This document shows, in pieces, positions 57,201 to 64,000 of a DNA stretch of 64,000 nucleotides. Source of the DNA: Lepas anatifera (lineage: Eukaryota > Arthropoda > Thecostraca > Lepadidae); contig JAOTON010002065.1 in assembly GCA_034440635.1 (NCBI GenBank), positions 744,001-808,000 on the forward strand, in the 5' to 3' direction. The notes beneath the pieces are model-generated. The model ran no database searches and was not told where the DNA came from. It saw only the letters and a list, made by a program, of their open reading frames with translations. The translations under genes and the position numbers were made by a program. Numbering within the stretch: position 1 is the stretch's first letter; each line of letters opens with the position of its first letter.

Positions 57201-60200
57201 ACGCAACCACAAGAAAAATCAAATCCACGCGGCCGCAGCTATGATTTTAGAATCTTGACAGAATTAAACAAAGCACACTATCTACTGAACTATTTCACAC
57301 CAAAATCAAATCCTGATAATTGTTGGGGTTCAACGACGCACCAACTGCCAGGTTCATACGGCGCCGCCAACTTTCACCCCGTTGGAAGATTTTTGGGGGA
57401 TCAGATCAACTTATTCAAAAGTTCCGCCGGGACTTGAACCCAAGACCAGTGGCTTAGAAGACAGGGATATTACCCACTAAGCCACCCATCCGTAAGTCCT
57501 CAATTCCTCAATTCCATCACGCTTCCGAGGAATTCAGACCAATCTCAATGCCCCAGGAATACAATGGTGAGACGGCGAATGTCACTTCCGTGACTGAGCT
57601 TGACCTGAAACTGTGTGCTGAATGCTTGTGGAGTGGAGCCGGGAGCAGAGCACGCCAGAGCCAGGTCGAGAACGACGCTGGTCTCAGATTCAGGGTGACA
57701 GTGATACTGAATGGATTTTAGACGTTCATTTTAAACGCGCTTGACGGGGTCTGGCCACCTTGTTGACGGGGGCGTACCCCCCTAATTCGAACCACGGTGG
57801 TGCGAAAACGGTAAACGGCGTTGGGCTGCCCATCACTTCTCCATCGAAAATCTGACCATTTTTTGTGGTCACATTTAAGGTCACGGGTCAAACATGCCCG
57901 TCATAGGGATAAATGTAAATTGTTTTTCGGCATTACATCTGAAGTAAGATAGAGCAAAACACTTGAACTATATGAATTCTCTTAGAAGCCGAATCGAATG
58001 ATATATAATTTGACCTTGCTAGGTCAATAGGTTTGCCTGACCTAGGTCGGTCGGTATTATATAAATGCTATCATTGAACCGAAGCCGGGAGTCTATGCAG
58101 TAAATAAATGCTTTCCACCATCCTTATTGAGTTATTCCGTAAAACATTTTCCCATGTATTTCATGAGGTCTGGTGTACCTGACCTTGGTCATCTATCAAA
58201 TACCGGAATATATTTTAGAACTCGGTGGGGCCATTATTGATATGAGTTTATGGATAGTTCACCTGTCCGACTTATGTTCTTAAATTTTTTGAGGTGGGCA
58301 CTTGACCTGTACTGGTGACCTGACCTGAATGACCTAACCTAAATTTTCAAGAGTTGTAAAATGATAGGAAAAGGTTAGTGGGCTCGCGCCACTATCTCCA
58401 AAACCGAGGGGGGTCCCCCCCGTGTTAATGGAACATTTTTACACTTAACTGTTACCTTCCTCTTGAACCATAACATTTGTAAAAAATAGCGCTCGAGGAG
58501 TTTCGAGGGTATATCGTAAATATTATATAACAAATCTAGCATCCTTTTATAAAAAAATAACATGGGTCACATCCATCCACTCTTACCACGACCGGGTGTT
58601 TCCTGAAATTCAACACCCATTTCTAGACAAGTTTTGCGCATGCCGTCTTCTACAGCTTGACCAGATATACATTTTTCTCCGATGTAGATAAACACACCGG
58701 AGAAGAAAATAGACGAAAAGAAGTGAGTCTGTGGTAACCCAACATTTCCTCTCCATTTACGCTCACAACTACCAAATTACACAAGCCGCCAGCGCGCCCT
58801 AAGCCTTCATTATGACGAGCAAAATGTGTTGCGAAACATTCTAGAAAAGTAAAAAACGGAAACCGCTGTTTTTTAAAGACTCATCCTGGAGCACACAGAA
58901 ATAGCCGGCCACCGTTGTACGTGAGCGCCGTGAGTCGTCAACTGCGACGAGAGGCGTGATTTCTGGCCCAGACTTTAAGTGCCCTGTCCAACTTCCAGCG
59001 CCTTACAAGACACAGTCGTGCTATCACGGGACACAGCCGCGCCCAGCTCATCGCGGACCACGGCCGCCGCCTGTAATGAATGGGGAGGTTTCATCACCAA
59101 GCCCAAAACAAGTAGTTGGCATTGCCATGGATGTGAGTGAAATGTACCCATGCGTGCAGTCACGGGAATATAATGTACCGGGATTTAAGCGTTGATACGG
59201 CGCAATAAAAATACATTGCAGGACTACGCCTTGACATGCAGCTATGACATAAACCAGGAAGTGAGCACAGTATTTACTAGATCTGTCATAAGCCGTTAAC
59301 CAGTGGCACTCTGAAAAGTTTTCATTTAATTCAAATATTTCATTTAAATGGGATCTAACGTCATATGACTACAAGCAACTCAGGCATTGTGCTAAAGCTT
59401 TTAAATGTAAATAAGTTGTACATTGTAAAGATCCGAGTCGCATGTGATGTTCAAAACGTTTAGCCATTCAGTAATTCTCCAGACCCTAGAAGTCCCGACC
59501 TCAAGAAATCAATAGAAGGACTTCAAGCAACAGAAATTCTAGTCCAGCGAGGCATATTAGAGCCATGATTTAGCGAGTTCGGTCAGACTACATCAATCAA
59601 GAAGGAATTCACAATTTCCAGGGGCATTTTCAGCGGACCCATTCCATCAACTTCACCCCACGCAACCCCAATTGTCCGCGGTGTAATGCTGGCTCGGCAG
59701 GCCTAATGGCGTCACAGTGCAGGGTTTGGCAGATATTTGTGTCGCCTTGTCATACATTGCAATCAATTTGCGCCGAATATGATTTAAAAGGTCCCCGTGA
59801 CGCAGTCGAATTTCTACATGTCCAGGCCCGGAATTTGGTCTTATAAACAAAATACAAGTAACAGTACTCAACACAGTGTAGAGCAGACAATTGTTTTGAA
59901 AATATTTATGTTTGGTCTAGCTCAACAAGCCGTGAGAGAACACTTGAAAGAAATATATTAATGAAGCTATAAACATGATAGATTCTGAACTATAAGTATG
60001 TTGTGTATATACCCATAATTTGTGTTAATGTATTCTAACTCAGAGCGTAAATTTACATCCTTTATGATTCTAACAGATGGCTACAAGCCCTGCTGGAGAA
60101 ATATTGTTTCGGGAAAAGACGAAGCTTCTGCTGTAAGCGTCGGTATTAAGAGAAGTGCCGATTTGTTTCGAATCTTTCAATTCAGCCATGTTCCACGTAC

Positions 60201-60689
60201 CATCCGGGTGTAGATTTAAGAATTCATCATTTAAGCTCATATTCATATCATTCAGATCAGACCATTCAACTGCACTATTCCATATCACTAAGTTCTATTG
60301 GTTGATATGGTTACAGACGATTCTGATATTTATGATATCAACAATCTGCCTCAAGTCTCTCTGGTAGCAGCTGTCACAATGTGTTGTAAATAGAAAAGAG
60401 ACCGACAACACAAGACCGCAAGGCATAAATCGACTGGCACGGCTAATACAGGCCAAGCCACCAGTGAAGGCCATTCCATCGCGTCAACCTGGAAAACTGA
60501 CGCTGTCCACCGACTCGGCGCCCGATGGGCGTAACCATACACGACGTCTGAGTCAGGCTGGCAGCGTGCAAGCGGGCGATCCGAGACCTACCTTGAGCAG
60601 GTTTTCGATCTCCACCGAAGAGACGTTGGAGCGGTCGGACGTGTCGGAGGGCGGCGGTGGACATCCCTCCAGGTCAGTCTTTTCCCGAC
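40864..60689 (-). CDS. still life/Tiam-type Rac guanine nucleotide exchange factor, C-terminal part in 12 exons (5' end beyond window)
   Basis: DH-PH exchange factor. In the insect SIF and vertebrate TIAM family it loads GTP onto Rac at the plasma membrane to drive actin remodelling; fly SIF acts at synaptic terminals. Twelve exons give about 666 residues. They comprise a Pro/Ser linker ([19 protein letters not shown]), the DH domain from [11 protein letters not shown] through DTERTYV to [20 protein letters not shown] and [14 protein letters not shown], the PH domain starting [20 protein letters not shown], and a low-complexity Ser/Arg/Ala tail ending KHHHE. From memory, DH and PH are very close to Drosophila SIF. 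All eleven junction phases agree. The N-terminal PH, Ras-binding and PDZ regions must lie to the right of 64,000. Oddities are one extra base in the DH exon at 54,169-54,170, a GC-AG intron, and tandemly duplicated splice-site regions. Introns host many transposons. Confidence 0.95.
41395..41431. promoter_or_regulatory. Duplicated palindrome AATTAGCTAATT
   Basis: Two perfect 12-bp palindromes at 41,395-41,406 and 41,420-41,431 lie in the last intron of the still life-like gene. Both are part of a duplicated CAATTAGCTAATTGAAG block. TAATTA-type cores bind homeodomain proteins; use as an enhancer is conjecture. Confidence 0.35.
41615..41750 (+). mobile_element. SINE family 1, 3' fragment
   Basis: GCTGGCAGGCAACTGACC, TGACCTGAGCAGGGCGGCC and the following bases match the SINE body at 21.2-21.4 and 50.75-50.9 kb. 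The upstream ATCGATTCCCCC may be a degraded box B region. It lies in the last intron of the still life-like gene. Confidence 0.6.
42222..42273. repeat. CT dinucleotide microsatellite beside a splice donor
   Basis: About 26 uninterrupted CT units (GA on the gene strand) begin about 13 bp inside the intron after the donor of the preceding exon. The long open frame of alternating Arg/Glu over it is only the repeat. Confidence 0.95.
42287..42544 (-). CDS. still life-like gene, exon 11 of those seen (Ser/Arg/Ala tail)
   Basis: The acceptor TTCTGTCCCCCCAG and the donor GCCG then GTACCT bound 258 bp. It contributes 85 residues plus two split codons. The stretch is disordered, with [13 protein letters not shown], an [14 protein letters not shown] motif and [16 protein letters not shown]. 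Entry and exit phases match the neighbours. Confidence 0.85.
43027..43401. mobile_element. hAT-type MITE with perfect target duplication, 375 bp
   Basis: The ends CAGTGGCGGATC and GATCCGCCACTG are perfect inverted repeats. The flanking octamer AGGCAAGA is repeated exactly at 43,019-43,026 and 43,402-43,409, the hAT signature. The interior is G/C-run rich and non-coding. It sits in an intron of the still life-like gene, just upstream of a LINE remnant. Confidence 0.95.
43440..43815 (+). mobile_element. Probable LINE 3' remnant with AAATGAAAT tail
   Basis: An open frame at 43,443-43,608 reads a plausible protein end ([28 protein letters not shown]). It is followed by about 190 bp of untranslated-looking sequence ending ATAAATGAAATGAAAT, a tail style typical of non-LTR retrotransposons. 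I do not recognise the family, so the assignment rests on the tail and the isolated frame. Confidence 0.4.
43951..44055 (-). CDS. still life-like gene, exon 10 of those seen, with GC donor
   Basis: 105 bp after the acceptor GATTTCCCCACAG. It reads [20 protein letters not shown] and continues to HTLDHSAT. The donor is ACAG then GCAAGA, not GT. This GC donor restores exactly the phase needed by the next exon, making an Ala codon across the junction; no in-phase GT donor fits as well. Ser/Tyr-rich, with no domain. Confidence 0.8.
44455..44645 (-). CDS. still life-like gene, exon 9 of those seen (end of PH domain)
   Basis: 191 bp between the acceptor CTTTTTCCAG and the donor ATGT then [28 protein letters not shown] is the C-terminal helix of the PH domain and matches fly SIF almost exactly. 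It continues RNMSIPATK and a basic stretch ([14 protein letters not shown]). Confidence 0.93.
44740..44940. mobile_element. hAT-type MITE, degraded copy
   Basis: CAGGCGGATC on the left and TGGATCCACCAATG on the right correspond to the terminal repeat of the MITE at 43,027. The interior AAATTTTAGCCGTTTTTTC is shared with the copy at 25,445. The flanks GGTAAAGC and GGTAAGGA are a possible decayed target duplication. It lies in an intron of the still life-like gene. Confidence 0.7.
45192..45379 (-). CDS. still life-like gene, exon 8 of those seen (PH domain)
   Basis: 188 bp between the acceptor CTTCGCCAG and the donor AACAG then GTCAGC. It reads [20 protein letters not shown] and [14 protein letters not shown] beta strands strongly conserved in the SIF/TIAM family. 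Phase 0 in, phase 2 out. Confidence 0.95.
45425..45578 (-). mobile_element. tRNA-derived SINE, family 2
   Basis: The minus-strand head GCTGTGGCACAGTGGTAGCA is a box A, and GCGTTCAAATCCCGGG is a box B, about 40 bp apart as in a tRNA. The body then has CTCCAACAGGGTGAGAGTT and a GTTGGTGCGTCG end shared with the copies at 35.4, 47.1 and 57.4 kb. Confidence 0.8.
45804..45980 (-). CDS. still life-like gene, exon 7 of those seen (start of PH domain)
   Basis: 177 bp between the acceptor TTTTCCGTAG and the donor CTTATG then GTGAGC, phase 0 at both ends. It reads [40 protein letters not shown] and [11 protein letters not shown]: the N-terminal PH strands and the basic loop that would face phosphoinositides. 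Confidence 0.96.
46802..46920 (-). CDS. still life-like gene, exon 6 of those seen (last DH helix)
   Basis: 119 bp. The acceptor TGTCGACAG is weak in pyrimidines, and the donor ATG then GTGCTC is also weak. It reads [20 protein letters not shown] and [16 protein letters not shown], the long C-terminal DH helix. Both phases fit the neighbouring exons. Confidence 0.94.
47133..47175 (+). mobile_element. SINE family 2, short 3' fragment
   Basis: GCGCCATATGACCCTGGCAG followed by TTGGAGCGTC matches the conserved 3' end of the family 2 SINEs. Confidence 0.5.
47620..47836 (-). repeat. Degenerate repeats carrying copies of a splice donor
   Basis: CTTAC (GTAAG on the gene strand) with similar flanks recurs at 47,724, 47,765, 47,807 and 47,832, the last being the real donor of the adjacent exon; spacings are 41, 42 and 25 bp. 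Each repeat resembles the exon 3' edge (CCTTACCcTCC...GTGGTG). More diverged copies extend to about 47,620. Together they offer several possible 5' splice sites. Confidence 0.6.
47837..48016 (-). CDS. still life-like gene, exon 5 of those seen (DH core)
   Basis: 180 bp between the acceptor GTTGTGGCAG and the donor GGAGG then GTAAGA. It reads [20 protein letters not shown] and then [20 protein letters not shown], the conserved CR3 helix of Dbl-family exchange factors that contacts Rac. Minisatellites derived from its own edges flank the exon on both sides. Confidence 0.96.
48018..48310. repeat. 39-bp minisatellite made of splice-acceptor units
   Basis: About seven tandem copies of a 39-bp unit (TGCCACAACAGCACGTGGC, then a TATCAGTGTTTACCCGTGTC-like half) start at 48,018, 48,057, 48,096, 48,135, 48,174, 48,213 and 48,252. 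On the gene strand each unit contains TGCTGTTGTGGCAG or a close variant, the same acceptor used by the adjacent DH exon. The exon edge (GGTTACCCTCGCC) resembles the end of a unit, so the array seems to have grown from the exon boundary into the intron. Confidence 0.9.
49191..49390 (+). pseudogene. LINE remnant, endonuclease region
   Basis: The open frame reads [20 protein letters not shown] and AYRMPDNSV, which looks like the strand-loop region of an apurinic-type endonuclease of a Jockey/CR1-like non-LTR element. It ends abruptly. The next recognisable LINE piece is a reverse transcriptase fragment 90 bp on, so most of the polymerase N-terminus is deleted. Confidence 0.55.
49480..49552 (+). 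mobile_element. LINE remnant, reverse transcriptase fragment (left of an insertion)
   Basis: The frame reads [15 protein letters not shown], matching the QGSxLSPLLFxxYxxDL block of non-LTR reverse transcriptases. A one-base shift is needed to join the preceding RAIRQG. It is cut at 49,552 by the GGGGGATCC-ended element and resumes at 51,180. Confidence 0.7.
49553..51179. mobile_element. GGGGGATCC-ended DNA element inserted in the LINE (about 1.63 kb)
   Basis: Starts GGGGGGATCCAG and ends CCGGATCCCCCA, bracketed by GCT on both sides (possible 3-bp target duplication). Subterminal regions on both sides are rich in GCGCGTAAG/GCGCGCTAAC-like motifs. LINE coding sequence lies on both sides (KDL motif left, YAD motif right), which shows the insertion directly. 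No transposase frame is seen. It carries a SINE at 50,625-50,982. The superfamily is not clear to me. Confidence 0.65.
50625..50982 (-). mobile_element. tRNA-derived SINE, family 1, full-length copy nested in another element
   Basis: The minus-strand head CCGGTAGCTCAGTTGGTAGA is an intact box A, and GGGATCGGTTCCCC is the box B region. The body and A-rich tail match the copy at 21,107-21,470 throughout. The box A is better preserved here than at 21.4 kb. Confidence 0.8.
51180..52060 (+). pseudogene. LINE remnant, C-terminal reverse transcriptase and tail domain
   Basis: Resumes the LINE interrupted at 49,552. [14 protein letters not shown] corresponds to the catalytic YADD box, here YADT. Next come [12 protein letters not shown], then [20 protein letters not shown] and [15 protein letters not shown], the usual thumb region of Jockey/CR1-like elements, and a C-terminal [12 protein letters not shown] stretch. 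Several frameshifts and stops interrupt it (for example near 51,275, 51,470 and 51,765). The loss of the second catalytic Asp and the breaks make it inactive. AT-rich sequence to about 52,320 may be its 3' UTR. Confidence 0.8.
53083..53191 (-). CDS. still life-like gene, exon 4 of those seen (DH domain)
   Basis: 109 bp between the acceptor GTCTTTCAG and the donor CCAA then GTAAGTGG. It reads [20 protein letters not shown] and [18 protein letters not shown] helices conserved in SIF/TIAM proteins. Phase 0 in, phase 1 out. Confidence 0.95.
54047..54242 (-). CDS. still life-like gene, exon 3 of those seen (DH domain), with one-base frameshift
   Basis: 196 bp between the acceptor ATTGACAG and the donor TTCAAG then GTGGGA. 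It starts [24 protein letters not shown]. After one extra G at 54,169-54,170 (minus strand ATCGGAGG where ATCGAGG is expected) the frame changes, and the family sequence resumes as [20 protein letters not shown] to RLESPTQFK. Without that base the exon is 195 bp, phase 0 at both ends, as its neighbours require. As written, the DH domain would be truncated. A single base in an otherwise perfect exon is more likely an assembly error or a rare allele than gene decay. Confidence 0.95.
54971..55168 (-). CDS. still life-like gene, exon 2 of those seen (linker and DH start)
   Basis: 198 bp, phase 0 at both ends, donor GTCCGG then GTGAGT. It ends with [22 protein letters not shown], the first DH helix; before it come Pro/Ser/Gln-rich linker residues ([16 protein letters not shown]). 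The acceptor CCCCTCCCCAG at 55,169-55,171 is one of four near-identical acceptors supplied by a tandem repeat, so the true start could also be 84, 168 or about 250 bp further upstream; the reading frame stays open through at least the next two. Confidence 0.9.
55137..55483. repeat. 84-bp minisatellite overlapping a splice acceptor
   Basis: Four units start at 55,153, 55,237, 55,321 and 55,404 (84, 84, 83 and about 80 bp), with a partial unit inside the exon. On the gene strand each unit carries a pyrimidine tract, CCCTCCCCAG or CCCTCCACAG, then AGCGCCACCCT and a GTGACTGGCTAC-like stretch, so the acceptor of the DH-start exon is present four times. Units 1-2 keep the reading frame. Confidence 0.9.
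55484..57326. other. Intron of the still life-like gene; no exon seen
   Basis: Unique and AT-rich sequence. CAGTGACGGATC at 56,248 and a TATCCGCCCCTCC block near 56,385 may be a degraded hAT MITE. A TG/AT-rich microsatellite (ATGATGATG) is at about 56,399. No splice-bounded conserved frame was found. Confidence 0.4.
57327..57492 (-). mobile_element. tRNA-derived SINE, family 2
   Basis: The minus-strand head GGGTGGCTTAGTGGGTAA is a box A, and TGGGTTCAAGTCCC is a near-consensus box B. The body CTTCCAACGGGGTGAAAGTT and GGCGGCGCCGTATGAACCTG is shared with the other copies, ending GTTGGTGCGTCGTTGAA. Confidence 0.8.
57735..58424. mobile_element. TTAA-type transposon, family 1, copy 3 (690 bp), with many tiny deletions
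   Basis: TTAA at 57,731-57,734 and 58,425-58,428. It is collinear with copy 1 along its whole length and in the same orientation, but about 145 bp shorter, through many separate losses of one to about ten bases. Substitutions are far fewer. Terminal palindromes, hairpin and several AGGTCA motifs are damaged. It lies in the intron between the first two still life exons seen. Confidence 0.85.
58430..60591. other. Intron of the still life-like gene; no exon seen
   Basis: AT-rich. Frames at 58,956-59,195 (both strands) and 60,022-60,213 are short, without paired splice sites or recognisable protein. Confidence 0.4.
60592..60689 (-). CDS. still life-like gene, first exon visible in the window (linker before DH)
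   Basis: 98 bp between the acceptor GCCGCCACCACAG and the donor CTCAAG then GTAGGTCTC. It reads [20 protein letters not shown] and [12 protein letters not shown], a proline/serine linker expected between PDZ and DH. It enters in phase 1, so at least one more coding exon lies further right, outside the window. Phase 0 out fits the next exon. Confidence 0.85.
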
Positions 60690-61815
60690 CTGTGGTGGCG
60701 GCACACGGCTCAGTGGCCCGTCGACACGGCGACTGTTAATCGGAACATGGCACCTTCACGCAATTCGAACGGAATTATTCGTCGTGTAACACCCGGTTTC
60801 GTATCTAATTTCTCTCAGAGCTCACCTTTTAAGGAGCAGCAGAGCTTAATGAGTGTGCTTCTGAAAGCGCACGAATGCTAAGCCCCTCCCCCTGTGGCCC
60901 TGGTAGGTGACAGTGACTGCTTGGCGATGGCGGAGACCCGGGCAGAGCCTGGTTCCTCCTGATACGCGTTATTCCACAGCAAACGGTGGGTTCTGGGATA
61001 AATGAAACATTAAACTGAGGGTATTTCGGCAAGCTCTATCGCATGAATATATCAGGTCAAACCATATTGTAAAGGTCCAGCACTGCTTTTAATGCTGGGT
61101 GTTTACAATACCGGCACATACAGAAACATTGAGTTTAGGTTTAAATAGACAGACAAATGTGTATGTGAAGGCCACACTACTCTAAATTTGTCATCCTAAA
61201 CATTTATTCGTTAAGTAACCCAACGCTTCACTATAATTACTTCATCAGAGACTTATAACATACCACGTGCATTAAAAAAACACAAACTTGACATGGGCAA
61301 ATTTCCTATTACAAATGAGATGTAATATCATATTTCAAATGTGATATAATGCTACATTTAAAGTGTGATGTCATATTTCAAATAGAAATGTGATGTTTAC
61401 CTACGTCAAGCACACGTTTTTGATTTACATTGTTTAGTCCCTGATGATGTTCTTTTAGCAAAATATTTGGCTATTTAATGAGTAAATTATTCATGTAATA
61501 ATTTCAAAATAGTTTGGCCTTTACATACGCACTGCTCATAGAGCAATGTTTATTGAAAGATGCGTCCCTCACAAACACCCAAATCTGCGACAGTATAACG
61601 CGTATATAAAGCACGGTAACGTGGGACACGAGTCAAAACTATGGTTTTACAATGGTAAAATATGGTATTGTAACACAATGGTAACAACGGCAACACAATA
61701 ATTAGAAATTGGCTGTGTCGATGGGGATCGAATAAAAACGTAAAACATACAAAACTAAGAAGTATTCATACATTACGGAGTGCTGCGGCGAGGAGCATGA
61801 TCTTAAGTTGACAAC
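60690..61815. other. No gene seen; probably intron of the still life-like gene
   Basis: AT-rich sequence with TGTGATGT/ATTTCAAAT small repeats near 61,320-61,400. No conserved frame. Confidence 0.35.
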
Positions 61816-61817
61816 GT

Positions 61818-62101
61818 GTTTACTGGCTTGCCTCCTCGATTCCTGGATGCGAAATGCACTTGGATTATATACTCGGGCACAGCCCTTCATCAGAATCAGG
61901 TGGGTAAAATAATAAATTCTTAGTCATAGTGTAGCAAGACCTCCAATACCTCGAAGACCTCTGTGATAAGAATTCGACGTATTGCTACACTATGATTAAT
62001 AATTTCTTATTTTACCTACCTGATTCCGATCAAGGGCCGTGCCCGAACATATAATCTAAGTGTATTTCGCATCCGGGATTCGAAGAGGCAGTCCAGTAAA
62101 C
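61818..62101. repeat. Foldback element, 120-bp arms and 44-bp loop
   Basis: The left arm (61,818-61,937) and right arm (61,982-62,101) are imperfect inverted copies. They share GTTTACTGG..CTCGATTCCTGGATG and GGGCACAGCCCTTCATCAGA blocks and end TAGTGTAGCAA. It is the best-preserved member of the dispersed foldback family; related arms are at 2.5, 12.5, 18.9 and 35.5 kb. No target duplication is obvious and no coding capacity is present. Confidence 0.85.
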
Positions 62102-62104
62102 AGC

Positions 62105-64000
62105 TTGCCAAAACTAATAAGTACTATTGGAAGTGTTAACTTCCTTATTCAACCATTAGCCCCCACTGACAAAAGCTGAGAGGCTTCTACCCCAGACGCT
62201 TGGTTTACATTTCTAGATTTGCGTGATTGCAATTACCTCTGGAACGACTGCCATCCACCTCACCAGATCACTTTATGTTGCAATTTTCTGATATGCAAAC
62301 CGGACGACTGCTAGCTAGCTGCCACCACCCGCTATCTGCTGCTGGGACAGTGTTCACCGCCAGCTGCACTACCAGCGTTACAGGAGCGGGGGCGCTATCA
62401 GCGGTCCCCGCGCGAGTCTCCCTACAGCCAACACAGCTGCAGAGCTCATCAACTTCGGATAAGTCTGTAACGGCTCGTGCCGGTCTTTTTTCTTTTGGCA
62501 GGACTTAGTCGTCAGATTTAGAACACACGTCCAAAGCATCAGACACGTGCCATGGGACGCTTCCTGTGGAATTACACCGAAATCAGCGGTGGAATAACTG
62601 AGGGCATAGTTCTAGCAACGTCTAAGGACTTTGGTTCCGGGCCTTAAATCTCGCCTGGAGTGAGCCCGTGATTTATGGGTGTAATTTAGAGCACACTTCC
62701 TAATGAAACATAGTTTCTTCAGGCTTATGTTGAAGACTGATGAACCTAATTAATAAACTACAAATGTACCTACATAAAATTCTGTCATCTAAACAAAACA
62801 AACATTTATGCAGCCTGTCAAAGTGCAAGAAATACATAATTTCATGTGTTTGTAAGATTCATGCGGCAATTAGGACCTGGTTAACTGGAAACCGTCGCTA
62901 GAGATAAAAAATCAAAGTGCGCCGCTCCCTGATGAAGCCGAGATGGCTGCTGCATTTTTCAAGCTCAATAGCTTGCAACTCAGAAAGGTAAGGCCGGGGT
63001 CGTTAACATTCCATCATAGCCACACTTAAAAGGTATCGACAAGAAAAACGGCATTTATTTATCCCACTAATACCCTAACGTGACTTTCGTCGTGGCCCCA
63101 TCAATGGTAACTAGTTCTTCTACACCTTGGTGGGGTTATGACGAGAAAAATTACTAAATATAGGTTTAGGCAGCAAGTAAATAAAACAAAAATAATAGCG
63201 GGGAGTGGTGCGGTCCACTTACAAAATAAAACTAACACAGTTTTTGCGCATGCAATTGGACAAAATTAATTTACGACCGCACGGGTATGGAAGGGCACTC
63301 CTGTCTACCTATTTAAAATGGTAGTGGTTAAAAAACAGTAAGCAAAAAGGAGCAATAGAACCAACTACTTTAGACGGATGCTGTTCTCATCTGGACAGAA
63401 AGTGGTGGATGAATTAGTGAGATGAACCAGCGTGGCGTGGCGTGAGATGAATTAATAAGTAGTGAGCGGCGCCTTTGTGTGAATGCCGAGATATTGAGCC
63501 ATAATTACCAAAAAACGCCTTCATTGGCGATATCCGAGCGTACGCCTCAGTTCATGATGACATGTGAAAGCTGTCTTTCACTTTTGTGGATGACTTCTTT
63601 TTGTTATCTAACATAAATGCGATGGAATTGCACCGTTAATCCGGCTCCGATAGATAAGTGCCTTTTCAATTTATATGGAACACGATCCAAAGAGGGGAAT
63701 CATTAGAGAACATCGGATTTGATTGCTCGTTTGGTCTTTCAAAATACATATTTTTTTCAATTTCATTATCAATGAGTCAAACAACTCTTTGGAAATGCAT
63801 ACCTTTTTAAATGCACGTGCAATGCAGCTGCGGATGTTTCGTTTTTCCAGGGTTGAAGATTCTAAACGAATCCTACGGAGAAATACACACCCATGGTGTG
63901 TAGAGCAAGGGTGTAAATCTTAAAACACTGACCATATTGAAATGAAATAATGCAGCTACATGATAGTGCTAATTTAATTTCCTTAAGATATTTACTCGCG
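62105..64000. other. No gene seen; probably intron of the still life-like gene
   Basis: A GC-rich patch at 62,250-62,480 is open on the plus strand for about 90 codons with Ser/Thr/Ala-rich content but has no recognisable protein or splice pair. The rest is AT-rich. Confidence 0.35.

Noticed and set aside
1..64000. CRISPR arrays, bacterial operons or prophage
   Set aside because: Tandem repeats here are contiguous without unique spacers, and gene structure is clearly eukaryotic with spliced exons.

Overview
This window is nuclear DNA of an animal, most likely an arthropod and plausibly a crustacean. There are no operons. The one large gene is split into short exons with consensus splice sites and kilobase introns full of transposon relics. 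Its protein sequence is very close to the insect Rac exchange factor Still life (SIF). Assignment to arthropods rests on that resemblance; the species cannot be read from the sequence.

Layout. 1-5.5 kb: a decayed copy of a multicopy invertebrate gene family (minus strand, about 0.9-1.75 kb), a 33-bp minisatellite and a 48-bp minisatellite. 5.95-6.85 kb: a compact intronless gene with TATA box, ORF and poly(A) signal, encoding a 207-residue secreted protein with an eight-residue Gly/Phe/Asn/Gln repeat. 9-38 kb: mostly intergenic and rich in TTAA-flanked non-autonomous DNA transposons (piggyBac-like targets). Most of these are crowded with AGGTCA/TGACCT hexamers and share a subterminal hairpin. 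hAT-type MITEs, two tRNA-derived SINE families and a foldback family are also present. Two candidate minus-strand exons (14.2 and 19.4 kb) and a GC-rich possible first exon (20.5 kb) may belong to an unrecognised gene.

38.5-60.7 kb (minus strand): the 3' part of a still life/Tiam-type RhoGEF gene. Twelve coding exons were placed by splice signals, and their phases agree at every junction. They cover the end of the linker before the catalytic core, the whole DH domain, the PH domain and the C-terminal tail, about 666 residues. The N-terminal exons lie beyond the right edge. Two points stand out. One base too many breaks the frame in the DH exon at about 54,169. Tandem repeats have copied the splice-acceptor regions of two DH exons and, more weakly, one donor. 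Introns hold a LINE relic split by a GGGGGATCC-ended DNA element (itself carrying a SINE), hAT MITEs, and a TTAA element that differs from its relatives mostly by tiny deletions. 60.7-64 kb: presumably more intron of the same gene, with one 120-bp-arm foldback element.

All coordinates come from reading the sequence by eye. Splice sites are predictions checked by phase arithmetic, not by transcripts.
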